A DNA stretch of 64,000 nucleotides. It comes from Actinophytocola sp044466355 (GTDB lineage: Bacteria; Actinomycetota; Actinomycetes; Mycobacteriales; Pseudonocardiaceae). Location: the NCBI RefSeq assembly GCF_044466355.1, contig NZ_JBITMQ010000022.1:51012-115011 (forward strand), read 5' to 3'. The notes beneath the pieces were generated by a model. The model saw only the letters and a list, made by a program, of their open reading frames with translations. It was not told the origin of the DNA and did no database searches. Below, piece after piece: positions 53,709 through 62,727 of the stretch; the first letter of the stretch is position 1; each line of letters starts with the position of its first letter. The translations under genes were made by a program, and so were the position numbers.

Positions 53709-54596
53709 ATGGATCTCAAGCACCTGCGTGCCGCGGTCGCGGTCGCCGACCACCTCCACTTCGGACGCGCGGCCGCCGCGCTCGGCGTGGCCCAGCCACC
53801 GCTTTCCCAGCAGATCAAGGCACTCGAGGCCGAACTGGGCGTGCCGTTGTTCGAGCGGACGACCCGCGCGGTGGCGCTGACCGCCGCCGGTGCGGCGTTC
53901 GTCGCCGACGCCAGGACCGCACTGTCCATGGTGGACAGCGCGGCGCGGCGGGCGCGTGCGACCGGCCGCGGGGAGTCCGGCGAGTTGACGATCGGCATGG
54001 TCGGCTCCGCGGTCCAGCACCCGCTGCCGACGATCATCCGCGCGTTCCGGGCCCGCTACCCCGGCGTGACGCTGACCTTCCACGTACTGCCCACGGTCAC
54101 GCAGGTCGAGCGGCTCCGCGCGGCCGCGATCGACCTCGGCCTGCTGCGTCCGCCGCTGCCCGGCCCGGCCGACGACCTGGAGCTGGTCCCGGTGTCCCGC
54201 GAACCACTCGTCGCGGTGCTGCCCAACGACCACCGGCTCGCCGGGCGCCGCCGGATCACCGTCAGCGCACTCGCCAACGAGCCGTTCGTGCTGTTCCCGC
54301 GCACGCTCGGCCCCGGCCTGCACGACGAGATCACCGCACTCTGCCGGCGCGGCGGCTTCACCCCGGACATCACCCAGGAAGCCGTGCAGCTGCCCACCAT
54401 CGTGGGACTCGTCGCCGCCGGCTGCGGGGTCAGCATCCTGCCCGGCTCGGCGGCACAACCACGACCCGAAGTGGCGTTCGTGCCGGTCAGCCCGCTGGTC
54501 CGGCTGGTCGACCTCGCGATCGCGCTGCCAACGGCGACCCGCTCGGCGGCGGCGGCCAACTTCACCGCTTTGGCGAGGGACCTGACGCGCACATGA
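53709..54596 (+). CDS. LysR-family transcriptional regulator
   Basis: A 295-residue LTTR: N-terminal HTH LHFGRAAAALGVAQPPLSQQ, followed by LEAELGVPLFERTTRAVALT. The C-terminal effector domain has GELTIGMVGSAVQHPLPTII, resembling the CatR/BenM-type subgroup. It is divergent from the alpha/beta hydrolase gene (spacing 75 bases) and probably controls it, as LTTRs usually act on the divergent neighbour. Confidence 0.92.
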   Translation: MDLKHLRAAVAVADHLHFGRAAAALGVAQPPLSQQIKALEAELGVPLFERTTRAVALTAAGAAFVADARTALSMVDSAARRARATGRGESGELTIGMVGSAVQHPLPTIIRAFRARYPGVTLTFHVLPTVTQVERLRAAAIDLGLLRPPLPGPADDLELVPVSREPLVAVLPNDHRLAGRRRITVSALANEPFVLFPRTLGPGLHDEITALCRRGGFTPDITQEAVQLPTIVGLVAAGCGVSILPGSAAQPRPEVAFVPVSPLVRLVDLAIALPTATRSAAAANFTALARDLTRT

Positions 54597-54631
54597 CGTG
54601 CGGGAAGGATTGAGACGACCCAGGCTTCGCG

Positions 54632-55225
54632 TCAGGTGGGCGATGTCAGCACGGCGCGGACCACGTCGGCGAGGACCGCGCGGAGCGACGCGGGCACACC
54701 GCCACGACGGAGGTGGCGGCGGACCATCGCGTACGGCACGTCGACGACCGCGACGGTCACCAACTCGACGTGCCGCGGGGTCGCCGCGCCGTACAGGTCG
54801 ACGGCCAGCCCGCGCAGCAGGTCGGTCACCGGCCGGTTGAGGTCGGTGAGCGCCTGCCGGGTTTCGGCGGGCAGGTCGGCGTCTCGAAGCAGCTGCTCCT
54901 GACCGGCCTGCAGGAGCAGGCGGGCGTCGTCGGGACGCCGGTCGGCGAACTCGACCGTCCAGCGCGCCGCCGCGACGGCGCGCTCGACACCGGAGCCGTC
55001 GGCCGCGGCCTCGAGCAGCCCCGTCTGGAACCGGCCGACGGTGCGCAGCCACACCTCGGCGAACAGCCGCGTGCGCGAGCCGAACCGGTGGTAGAGCGAG
55101 CCGACCGGCGCACCACTGGCGGAGCTGATCGCCGCCGTGGTCGCCGCGTCGGCCCCGCCCACCACGAGCAGGTCACGCGTGGCGTCGAGAATCGACTCGT
55201 CGCTGTGCAGCCGGCGTCTGGCCAT
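54632..55225 (-). CDS. TetR-family transcriptional regulator
   Basis: A 197-residue TetR protein: ILDATRDLLVVGGADAATTA and SSASGAPVGSLYHRFGSRTRLF, typical of the subfamily with a GSLYHRF recognition helix. The C-terminal domain contains DARLLLQAGQEQLL. It is divergent from the sulfite-oxidase-fold gene, and the perfect palindrome between the two genes is its likely operator. Its 3' end converges with the LysR gene after 35 bases. Confidence 0.9.
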   Translation of the reverse strand: MARRRLHSDESILDATRDLLVVGGADAATTAAISSASGAPVGSLYHRFGSRTRLFAEVWLRTVGRFQTGLLEAAADGSGVERAVAAARWTVEFADRRPDDARLLLQAGQEQLLRDADLPAETRQALTDLNRPVTDLLRGLAVDLYGAATPRHVELVTVAVVDVPYAMVRRHLRRGGVPASLRAVLADVVRAVLTSPT

Positions 55226-55232
55226 GTCGAAA

Positions 55233-55268
55233 TACTAGAGCATGTAATCTAGAACGAACGCTCTAGTA
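55233..55268. promoter_or_regulatory. Perfect palindromic operator between TetR and sulfite-oxidase-fold genes
   Basis: TACTAGAGC (55233-55241) and GCTCTAGTA (55260-55268) form a perfect 9-bp inverted repeat. A TCTAGA palindrome (55248-55253) lies between them. The right arm abuts the AGGAGG of the downstream gene, so a bound repressor would hide both promoter and ribosome site. Confidence 0.75.
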
Positions 55269-55277
55269 GGAGGCGAC

Positions 55278-56081
55278 GTGGGCACGCCCAGGGACCTGAC
55301 CACGCGACCGCTGCCGCCCGGGCAGGTCGCCACGACGCTGCGCCGCTTCGGGCTGCCACGGTTCGCGCGCGTTCGCCCGCACCTGCCGGAACGTCCGGTC
55401 GTGACCGTGACCGGCGCCGTGCGGCACCCCACGCAGTTCCCGCTCGACGACCTGCTCGACCCGCGACGGCGGCGCGCACAACGCGCCGATCTGCACTGCG
55501 TGACCACGTGGACCGCGCAGGACCTGCGCTGGGAGGGCGTGCCGTTCGGCGGCGTCCACGAGTTCCTGGCCGCCCACGTCGACGTCCACCCGGCCGTTCG
55601 CTGGGTCACCGTGACCGGCCTGGACGGCTACCGGGCCTGCCTGCGGATCGACGACATCCTCGCCGACGAGGTGCTGCTCGCCGACCGTCTCGCCGACGCT
55701 CCACTCGACCTCGATCACGGCGCCCCGCTGCGACTGGTCGCGCCCGCGCACTACGGCTACAAGAGCGTCAAACACGTGTGCGCGATCGAGTACCGCCGCG
55801 ACTACGACCCCGGCTCCGCCCGCTGGGCCGCCCACCCCCGCGGACGGGTCGCACACGAGGAGCGCAGCGCGTACCTTCCCGGCCTGCTCTGGCGCCCCGT
55901 CTGGCGCGCGCTCCTGCCCAGGGTGCGACAGCGCTACGACAGGACGACCCAGGACGACCGGCTCGAATGCAACGAAAGGGGTCACTCCCGCATTAGGGGT
56001 GCGGGAACAGAGGTCGAGTCGACGATCGGGAGTGGCCGATGGAGTTCGCTGAGTACGTGGCACGGCAGCGGCCCGCGCTGA
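55278..56081 (+). CDS. Sulfite-oxidase-fold molybdopterin-dependent oxidoreductase
   Basis: A 267-residue Moco-domain protein of the sulfite oxidase/YedY fold. ERPVVTVTGAVRHPTQFPLDDL is the usual N-terminal pattern, DLHCVTTWT carries the molybdenum-ligand Cys, and APLRLVAPAHYGYKSVKHV is typical of the third conserved segment. No Tat signal is seen, so it may be cytoplasmic. GTG 55278 has a perfect AGGAGG. The last about 40 residues look unlike the family and include 43 bases that overlap the ECF sigma gene. Confidence 0.82.
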   Translation: MGTPRDLTTRPLPPGQVATTLRRFGLPRFARVRPHLPERPVVTVTGAVRHPTQFPLDDLLDPRRRRAQRADLHCVTTWTAQDLRWEGVPFGGVHEFLAAHVDVHPAVRWVTVTGLDGYRACLRIDDILADEVLLADRLADAPLDLDHGAPLRLVAPAHYGYKSVKHVCAIEYRRDYDPGSARWAAHPRGRVAHEERSAYLPGLLWRPVWRALLPRVRQRYDRTTQDDRLECNERGHSRIRGAGTEVESTIGSGRWSSLSTWHGSGPR

Positions 56082-56530
56082 TGCGGTTCGCCACGGTCCT
56101 GACCTGCCGGACGTGGCTGGCCGAGGACCTGGTGAGCGACGTGCTGGGCCGGGCGTTCGAGCACTGGGAACGGATCTCGGGGATGGCCGAGCCGCACGCC
56201 TACGTGCGGCGGATGGTCGTCAACGAGTACCTGTCCTGGCGCAGAAGGCTGACCCGCACCTCCCCGCGCGCCGACATCGAGCCGACCGCGATCTCCGACG
56301 GCGCGGCCGAGCGGGCCGAGCGGGACGCGATGATCCGCCGCCTCGCCGGCCTGCCAAGGAAGCAGCGTGCGGCCGTGGTCCTGCGCTACTACGCGGGCCT
56401 GTCCGACAGGGAGATCGCCGCACAGCTGGGATGCCGGGAACCGACCGTACGCAGCCAGATCCACCGAGCGCTCAACGCTCTGCGCATCGACCTCTCCGCC
56501 AGTGCCCACCACCTCCAGGAGACCTCATGA
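56039..56530 (+). CDS. ECF sigma factor of the SigE family
   Basis: A 163-residue ECF sigma-70 protein: region 2 with WLAEDLVSDVLGRAFEHWER and AYVRRMVVNEYLSWRR, region 4 with LPRKQRAAVVLRYYAGLSDR and EIAAQLGCREPTVRSQIHRA. The pattern LMRFATVLTCRTWLAEDLV is typical of the SigE subgroup common in actinomycetes. The ATG lies inside the 3' end of the sulfite-oxidase-fold gene. Its stop overlaps the start of the next gene (ATGA), which is a probable partner. Confidence 0.92.
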   Translation: MEFAEYVARQRPALMRFATVLTCRTWLAEDLVSDVLGRAFEHWERISGMAEPHAYVRRMVVNEYLSWRRRLTRTSPRADIEPTAISDGAAERAERDAMIRRLAGLPRKQRAAVVLRYYAGLSDREIAAQLGCREPTVRSQIHRALNALRIDLSASAHHLQETS

Positions 56531-57291
56531 GCGACCTGCGCACCCTCCACGATGCCTTCGCCGAGCTGGAGCGGCGCGCCGACGCCGCGGGTACGGCCCC
56601 GGTCGTGCGGCCGCGCCGGGCCCCGCGGCTGGTGCCCGTCGCGGCCACCGTCGTCGCGGTGGCGGGCCTGGTCGCGGGTGCGGTGTGGCTGACGCCGGGC
56701 GACTCCGGCACGCCCGCCGCGGGCACCTCGTCGTCGACCGCACCCGCCACGACCACGGTGCGCGGCCCGATCCCCACCTCACCGGATGACCTGATCGCTC
56801 GGTTCAGCGCGGTGCTCGGCGACACCGCGACGTTCGAGGTGACCGAGAAGAGCACCGTGCCAGGGGCTTCCCCGTCCCGGCAACCGGGGCCTGGACCGAG
56901 CCTGACACAGCCGGCGGACACCCCCTCCAGCCCGCTCGTCAGCGGGACCCTGACCGCCGCCGACGTCACCGGGAGCTTCGTCCTGATGATCTACCCCAGC
57001 GACTCCGAGCCCAGCGAGTGGTGCGCCCTCTCCCGCACGGAGGACTGTGCCGTCAGCACGCTGCCCGACGGCTCCCGGCTGGCGACCGGAACCGCGCGGC
57101 GGGCTCCCGGCGCGGTGTCGCACATGGCGTGCCTCAAGCGGCCCGACGGGACGATGGTCCTCATGAACGTCGGCAACCAGGAGGACCCCCGCGGCGCTGC
57201 GACCAACTCGCCGGGCGGTGCCATCCTCTCGTCGCGGCCACCCCTGACCCTCGACCAGCTGACGGCGATCATCACCTCCGACAGGTGGTGA
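56527..57291 (+). CDS. Single-pass membrane protein, probable partner of the ECF sigma factor
   Basis: A 254-residue protein: a short cytoplasmic N-terminus (MSDLRTLHDAFAELERRADA), one transmembrane helix (LVPVAATVVAVAGLVAGAVW), a Thr/Ser-rich linker and an external domain with Cys pairs (WCALSRTEDCAVS). No canonical zinc anti-sigma motif (HxxxCxxC) is present. Membrane proteins of this kind follow SigE-family sigma genes in many actinomycetes and may regulate them or be targets. ATG 56527 overlaps the sigma stop. Confidence 0.75.
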   Translation: MSDLRTLHDAFAELERRADAAGTAPVVRPRRAPRLVPVAATVVAVAGLVAGAVWLTPGDSGTPAAGTSSSTAPATTTVRGPIPTSPDDLIARFSAVLGDTATFEVTEKSTVPGASPSRQPGPGPSLTQPADTPSSPLVSGTLTAADVTGSFVLMIYPSDSEPSEWCALSRTEDCAVSTLPDGSRLATGTARRAPGAVSHMACLKRPDGTMVLMNVGNQEDPRGAATNSPGGAILSSRPPLTLDQLTAIITSDRW

Positions 57292-57317
57292 CGAGGGTCG
57301 TGACGGCCGCCGTTGCG

Positions 57318-58742
57318 CTACTGGCGGACGGTTGTCGTCGCGCTCATCTCGTTGTCGCCGAGGTTGGCTTCCGTCCACCCGTAGGGATCCAGCCGCGCGA
57401 CCGCACGGAACGTGACGGTGCCGACGTCGGCGGGCCCGAACGTGTACGCGAACGGGAACTGCACGGTGCGTCCAGCGGGCACGGACAGCGTGAGGACGCC
57501 GATGCGGATGGCCCCCTCGTCGCTCTGCTTGTACAGCTCCACCCGCACCGTCTCGTCGTAGCGGTCGTTGGTCACCGACACCGTGATCGGCTTCGTCTGG
57601 TCGGCGCGTGCCGTGGCCGGCGCCGCGAGCGCGGTGACCGTGACGTCGTGGGTCTCGACCCGCAGCGTCGCGGTGGCGGTGCCGGTGCGCCCGTCGTCGG
57701 TGACGACGGACAGGCCCAGCCGGTACTCGCCGTCCGTCGCGTAGCGGTGCTGGAAGTACCCGCCCGAGGTGATCGGCACCGACGAGCCGTCGCCGAAGGT
57801 CAGTTCGCCGCCGACGATCGACCGGCCGAGCGGGTCGCCCGCGTTGACGTTGAACAGGGTGTGCTCCAGCACGTTCGCGGGGTTCTGGGCGGGGTACACG
57901 GTCGGTCGCAGCGCGGGCGCCGTGGCGAAGTCGATGGTGTGCGGTCCGGCGTACTCGGGTGGCGCGGCGACCCGGACGTAGTAGTCCTCGCCCACCTGTG
58001 CGTGGAACACGGCGGGAGTTCCGCGCGTACAGTCCACTTCGGACTCGACGGACGGGGTGCCGCGGTAGACCGTGACCTCCCTGCCGGCCGACACGCTCAC
58101 CCACCGCGGGGTCGCCGGGCTGTACACGTACCAGAGCGAGTGGGGCGCGGTGGCGTCACAACTCGGCGTCGGCTCGCCGGGTTCGGTCCAGGCCCGCGAC
58201 AGGTCGCCGACGACCGTGGTCGGCAGCCCGGGCACGCGCAGCGCGTCCGCGATGTCGTCGTTGGCCGCGGGCGGCTCGGACTCCAGCCGGAACGTCGTCG
58301 CGCCACCGTCGTGGTAGTTCGCCCCCACCAGGAAGTGGTAGGTCGTGCCCGCGGTGACGTGGAAGGTCTCGGGGTTGCGGCTGCCGAACACGCACACGCC
58401 CGGCACCCGCGCGAGGCCGCCGCGCGTCCCCGTGTAGGCGGTGAGGAACGGGTAGTACCCGGGGGTGTCGACGATGGCCCTGACGATCCCGTCCTCCGGT
58501 GCCGTGTAACGGAACCAGACGCTGTTGCCGTAGGAGGACTGGCAGCCGACCGGATCGTCGGCGGCCACCGTCGCCCCGGTTGTGTCCACTGTGGATTCGA
58601 AGGGTAGGGCGGTGATCGTCGCGGCGGTGTCGAAGTCGTCGTTGGACGGTGCCTCGGCCCGCGCGACGCCCGGTGCGAGCACCGCGAGCACCGCCGCGGC
58701 GAGGCAGGCGGTCCAGGTCCGCCGCACGATGGTGTTCGTCAT
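57318..58742 (-). CDS. Secreted PKD/Ig-like protein, paralogue A
   Basis: A 474-residue exported protein with a signal peptide (TACLAAAVLAVLAPGVARAEA). The mature start is PSNDDFDTAATITALPF. Two pre-peptidase-like beta domains follow, each with a VWFRYTAPEDG or LWYVYSPATP core and a TFHVTAGTTYHFLVG-type strand. A PKD-like domain (GGELTFGDGSSVPIT; YATDGEYRLGLSVVTDDGRTG) and a C-terminal domain ending DNEMSATTTVRQ complete it. No catalytic domain is seen. Start ATG 58742. The upstream neighbour on the same strand (24-base gap) is a paralogue. Confidence 0.75.
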   Translation of the reverse strand: MTNTIVRRTWTACLAAAVLAVLAPGVARAEAPSNDDFDTAATITALPFESTVDTTGATVAADDPVGCQSSYGNSVWFRYTAPEDGIVRAIVDTPGYYPFLTAYTGTRGGLARVPGVCVFGSRNPETFHVTAGTTYHFLVGANYHDGGATTFRLESEPPAANDDIADALRVPGLPTTVVGDLSRAWTEPGEPTPSCDATAPHSLWYVYSPATPRWVSVSAGREVTVYRGTPSVESEVDCTRGTPAVFHAQVGEDYYVRVAAPPEYAGPHTIDFATAPALRPTVYPAQNPANVLEHTLFNVNAGDPLGRSIVGGELTFGDGSSVPITSGGYFQHRYATDGEYRLGLSVVTDDGRTGTATATLRVETHDVTVTALAAPATARADQTKPITVSVTNDRYDETVRVELYKQSDEGAIRIGVLTLSVPAGRTVQFPFAYTFGPADVGTVTFRAVARLDPYGWTEANLGDNEMSATTTVRQ

Positions 58743-58765
58743 GTCGTGCTCCCCAGAAGACGTGA

Positions 58766-60214
58766 TCAGGCGCCCGCGGGAGCGGGCCGCACGGTGGTGC
58801 CGGTGGAGATCAGCTCGTTGTCGAACGGCCGGGCGTCCCGCACCGGGTACGGCAACGTCACGACCGCGCGGAAGGCCACCTTGCCCGCCACCGCGTCCCC
58901 GTCGGTGAACGTGTAGGCGAAGGGGAACGTCACGACACGGCCGACGGGCACGTCGAGCGTGAGCGTGCCGACCACGTCCCAGTACTCCCCGCGTGACCGG
59001 TACAGCGTGGTGGTGACCGTCTCCCGGTACCGGGTGTTGGTCACGCGCACCGCGATCTCCTCGGTGTCCCCGGCGGTTGCCCTGCTGGGCGTGGAGAACC
59101 GGCTGATCGACACGTCGTGCGTCGAGACCGTCACCGTCGACGTGTGCGAACCGGTGCGACCGTCCGGGCTCACGACGCTGAGCCGCACCGTGTACGTCCC
59201 GTCGGCGGTGTAGTGGTGCGAGACGCCGTCCTCGGTCGCCGCGACCACGGTGCCGTCCCCGAAGTCCCACTCGCCGCCCGCGATCGGCGTGCCGGACTCC
59301 CCGGTGTAGCCCGTGAAGTGGGTCAGCTCGTAGATCGTCGGATCGGAGGAGGCGATGAAGTAGGGCCGCAGTGGCGGCGCCTCGGCGAAGGTCAGCGTGG
59401 CCGCGGTGGCGGGACCGGCGACCCGGAGGTGATAGGTCGTGCCCGCGGTGGCGCGGAACAGCACCTCCTCGAAGGAGTCGCCGCGTGCGCATCCGATCTC
59501 GGTCAGCGCGGGCAGCGTGCTTCCCGTGTGGACGGACACGGTGTGCTCGCCGCTGTCGGCGACCGACGCCACGAGTGAGGCCGTCTCGGCCGCCGTGAAC
59601 GTGTACCAGACCGATCGCCGGGACTCGTAGGCGCACGTCGGCAGCGGCTCGTCGTACTCGGTCGACGCGACCGACAGGTCGATCGCCCGGGTGGCGGGCA
59701 ACGCGGTGACGGGCTCCGCGTCGGCGAAGTCGTCGTTGGGTGCCGGCTCGACCTCCTGCAGGGCGAACGACACCGGCCCGGACTGGTCGGCGTAGCCGGC
59801 GACCATGAAGTGGTAGGTCGTGCCCGCGTACGCCCGGAACGTGATCACCGCCGGGCGGGAGGCGGACGATCCGCGGCACGCGTCGGGTACGGGCGCCAGC
59901 TCGCCACGCGCACCGGTGTAGGCCGACAGGGTCGACTGGGTACCGGCTTCCACGGTGGCCCGCAGCATCACGTCCGCGACCGGCGTGTACGCGAACCAGA
60001 CGGACTTGTTGGAGTAGTCGCACCACGGGTCGTCGGACGCCTTGGTCGCCTCGGTGGTGTCGCCCTGTGCCGTGTACGGCAGGGCGGTGACCGCCGTCGC
60101 GGTGTCGAAGTCGTCGTTGGACGGTGGCGCGGCCGCCGCCACCGTGGGCAGTGCGAGGCCCAGCGCCAGGACCACGGCCGTGACGAAGGACCATCTCCGT
60201 GCGGTGGCGGACAT
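58766..60214 (-). CDS. Secreted PKD/Ig-like protein, paralogue B
   Basis: A 482-residue exported protein with the same architecture as its downstream neighbour: signal peptide (FVTAVVLALGLALPTVAAAA), PPSNDDFDTATAVTALPYTA, VWFAYTPVAD, AYAGTTYHFMVAGYAD, a PKD domain (GGEWDFGDGTVVAATEDGVS) and a closing domain ending NELISTGTTVRP. The ATG at 60214 has GGGGGG at good spacing; 60220 is the alternative. It is the first gene of the pair, which is likely one transcript. Repeated beta domains suggest cell-surface adhesion or polymer binding. Confidence 0.75.
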   Translation of the reverse strand: MSATARRWSFVTAVVLALGLALPTVAAAAPPSNDDFDTATAVTALPYTAQGDTTEATKASDDPWCDYSNKSVWFAYTPVADVMLRATVEAGTQSTLSAYTGARGELAPVPDACRGSSASRPAVITFRAYAGTTYHFMVAGYADQSGPVSFALQEVEPAPNDDFADAEPVTALPATRAIDLSVASTEYDEPLPTCAYESRRSVWYTFTAAETASLVASVADSGEHTVSVHTGSTLPALTEIGCARGDSFEEVLFRATAGTTYHLRVAGPATAATLTFAEAPPLRPYFIASSDPTIYELTHFTGYTGESGTPIAGGEWDFGDGTVVAATEDGVSHHYTADGTYTVRLSVVSPDGRTGSHTSTVTVSTHDVSISRFSTPSRATAGDTEEIAVRVTNTRYRETVTTTLYRSRGEYWDVVGTLTLDVPVGRVVTFPFAYTFTDGDAVAGKVAFRAVVTLPYPVRDARPFDNELISTGTTVRPAPAGA

Positions 60215-60440
60215 CGTCATCCCCCCAAGATCTCGACACGCTCGCACCAGTTGTCGAGGAGTCGGCGCACCGTGTTACGGATTCACCTCGAAATGCCGCC
60301 ATCCGCCGCAGCGTCCGTGAGCCGAACGTGCGCTGATACGCGTGACCGGAAGCGGACACAACGGATTGTTCCGGGACCCCTCCCCGCACTGTGGCAGAAC
60401 AATGCATTCCTGCCGCCGCGTTTCTGGGGAAGGACCACCG

Positions 60441-61988
60441 ATGGACAGCCCGCAGCAGCCCGAGCCCACCGACCAGGCCACGCCCGAGCCCGCTGTCGCC
60501 GTGCCCGAGCCGGAAACCCAGGCCATCTCGTGGGCGACCTACGCGGAGGTCCCCTACCAGGACCCGGACGCCACGCCGCCCTACGGCACCCCGGCTCCGA
60601 AGCCGCGCAGGCCCGCCGACCCGTTCGCCGTGGCGGTCGGGAACGCGTCGCTGCTCGGGGTGGGCTACTTCCTGCTGGGCCGCTGGATTCTCGGCGTCCT
60701 GGCCGTGCTGGGAACGGTGCTGCTCGTGCTGTTCCACCTGTTCGACTGGCCGACGCTGTGGTTCGAGTTCGTCATCCTCGGGTGGTGGGTGGCGGTCGTC
60801 GCGCACGGGTACCTGCTGGCACGGCCGCATCCCCGGGCCCGGCCCGCACGCAGGCAGTGGGTCGTCGCCCTCGCGGTCGCGCTGCCCGTCCTGCTGGCGT
60901 TCGGGTTCCTGCGGTTCGACGCCGCCGACGTCGACGAGGACGCGGCCGCCGGCCGGGCGAACGGGGACTGCGCCGAGGCGCTCGCCGCCACGGACCGGCT
61001 GTGGTTCGGCAACCGGCTCGCCAACGCGCCGCTCGCCGAGCGCGCCGACGACACCGTGGCCGCGTGCGACCGGCTGGGGAACGCGGGCCGGCAGCTCGAA
61101 ACCGGCCTCGACGGGGACACCGAGGCGCTCGAAGACGGGTTCGACGGCCTCGACGGCGTGCTCACCGACCTGCCGGGACACCAGGAGATGGTCCGGTCCA
61201 CCGTGAACCGGTTCCTCGACGGGCTGCCGACCGGGGACCCGTGCCGCACCACCGCCATCACCGACTGGCTCGCGGACAGGAAGCCCGGCGGTGTGCTCCG
61301 CGCCGCCTCCGACGTCGTGCCCGACGTCGCGCCCACGGCGATCGTCGAGTGCGCCGACGGGTTCATGGCGGCCGCCGACTGGCAGAACGGGCGCAGGTAC
61401 TACCAGCAGCTGGTCGACGAGTACCCCGACCACGAGCTGGCACCCAAGGCGCAGCAGGGAATCACGAAGGCCACGCGGGCGATCGAGCTGGCGAACGTGC
61501 GCGACCTGCTGACCACACCCGGAACGGGCGGGCTGCCCGCCTACTGCAGCACGCCCGCGGCGTACAGCGGCGCCAAGCCGTACCGGCCGGGCAAACCGAA
61601 CCGGTCGCTGCTGTACGGGAACACGGCCCAGACCAACAAGATCCCGGCGGGCTGGCGGGCCAAGGACGCCGCCGACGCGGTCGTCGTGATCTGCGCGGAG
61701 GCGTCATACCACGGCGCCGCCGTCCAGACCTGCCCGTACGTGCCCGACAGCCGGCCCGGGTACGTCACGAACGTCACCTTCCACAAGATCGCGATTCCGG
61801 TGAAGCTGTACGAGCTGCGGACCGGCAAGCTCGTCCGCAAGCTCACGCTGCAGATCAACGGCACCAGCTGCCCGGACGTCATCGAGTACAGCAGCTACGG
61901 CATCGACACCGGGCCGCCGCCGCGGATGTACGTCTCGGCGCCGGTGGCGAACGTACGAGCCGCGTTCCGGCCGCTGATGGTGGGCTGA
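60441..61988 (+). CDS. Membrane protein with TPR-like extracytoplasmic part, unknown function
   Basis: A 515-residue protein. A cytoplasmic Pro/Glu-rich N-terminus (1-65) is followed by two or three transmembrane helices (ASLLGVGYFLLGRWILGVLA; LFDWPTLWFEFVILGWWVAV; WVVALAVALPVLLAFGFLRF). The long external part has a helical TPR-like stretch (MAAADWQNGRRYYQQLVDEY; ELAPKAQQGITKATRAI) and a C-terminal beta domain with Cys residues (VVICAEASYHGAAVQTCPYV). ATG 60441 has GGGGAAGGA upstream. It is divergent from the PKD paralogues. I know similar unnamed actinomycete proteins but no function. Confidence 0.65.
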   Translation: MDSPQQPEPTDQATPEPAVAVPEPETQAISWATYAEVPYQDPDATPPYGTPAPKPRRPADPFAVAVGNASLLGVGYFLLGRWILGVLAVLGTVLLVLFHLFDWPTLWFEFVILGWWVAVVAHGYLLARPHPRARPARRQWVVALAVALPVLLAFGFLRFDAADVDEDAAAGRANGDCAEALAATDRLWFGNRLANAPLAERADDTVAACDRLGNAGRQLETGLDGDTEALEDGFDGLDGVLTDLPGHQEMVRSTVNRFLDGLPTGDPCRTTAITDWLADRKPGGVLRAASDVVPDVAPTAIVECADGFMAAADWQNGRRYYQQLVDEYPDHELAPKAQQGITKATRAIELANVRDLLTTPGTGGLPAYCSTPAAYSGAKPYRPGKPNRSLLYGNTAQTNKIPAGWRAKDAADAVVVICAEASYHGAAVQTCPYVPDSRPGYVTNVTFHKIAIPVKLYELRTGKLVRKLTLQINGTSCPDVIEYSSYGIDTGPPPRMYVSAPVANVRAAFRPLMVG

Positions 61989-62024
61989 ACGTCCCCCGCC
62001 GGGATGTGCTGGAGAATCGGCGCC

Positions 62025-62690
62025 ATGCGGATTGTGATCGCCGAGGACGACCCGTTGCTGCGCGAGGGGCTCGCGTTGCTGCTGCGCGCCGAGTCCCTCG
62101 ACGTCGTCGCGACCACCGACAACCCGGACGCGTTCCTCGCGGCCGTGGACGAGCACGACCCCGACGTCGCCATCGTGGACGTGCGGATGCCCCCGACCCA
62201 CACCGACGAGGGCATCGTCGCGGCGGTCGAGGCCCGGCGGCGCAGGCCGGAGCTGGCGGTGCTCGTGCTGTCGGCGTACGTGGAGCAGGCGTTCGCCACG
62301 GAACTCCTCGCCGGCGGTGGCGCGCGGCTCGGGTACCTGCTGAAGGAACGGGTCGGCCGGGTGGAGGAGTTCCTCGACGCACTGCACCGCGTGCGGGGCG
62401 GCGGCATGGCCATCGACCCGGACGTCGTCGCCCAGCTGCTGGCCCGCACCCGCCCGGACACGAAGCTCGAGCGGCTGTCACCCCGTGAGCGGGAGGTGCT
62501 GGCGCTGATGGCCGAGGGGCTGGGCAACACCGCGATCGCCGAACGCCTCGTCGTCACCGACGGCGCCGTGCACAAGCACATCCGCAGCATCTTCGCGAAG
62601 CTCGACCTGCCCCCGGACGACCGCGCCGACCGCCGGGTCACCGCCGTGCTGCGGTACCTGGAGGCCGCCGACTCGCGCCGGTCGCGTTGA
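62025..62690 (+). CDS. NarL/LuxR-family response regulator
   Basis: A 221-residue response regulator with an intact receiver: IVIAEDDPLLREGLALL carries the acidic pair, DVAIVDVRMPPTHTDEG the phosphoacceptor Asp, and GYLLKERV the conserved Lys. The LuxR HTH is LSPREREVLALMAEGLGNTA followed by IAERLVVTDGAVHKHIRSIF. ATG 62025 is the natural start of the first strand. No histidine kinase lies in the window; it may act with a distant kinase. Confidence 0.92.
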   Translation: MRIVIAEDDPLLREGLALLLRAESLDVVATTDNPDAFLAAVDEHDPDVAIVDVRMPPTHTDEGIVAAVEARRRRPELAVLVLSAYVEQAFATELLAGGGARLGYLLKERVGRVEEFLDALHRVRGGGMAIDPDVVAQLLARTRPDTKLERLSPREREVLALMAEGLGNTAIAERLVVTDGAVHKHIRSIFAKLDLPPDDRADRRVTAVLRYLEAADSRRSR

Positions 62691-62727
62691 CCGCAGGCTC
62701 CGCCGCCCATGCCGCGCCTCCTGACCG

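Noticed and set aside
56000..56038. ECF autoregulated promoter (GGGAAC box) before the sigma gene
   Set aside because: GGAAC is present but no convincing -10 element lies at the right spacing, so I did not list it.
58743..61433. One 1371-residue protein joining PKD paralogue A with upstream sequence
   Set aside because: The upstream part is another frame of paralogue B and of the plus-strand TPR-like gene; a signal peptide begins at 58742.
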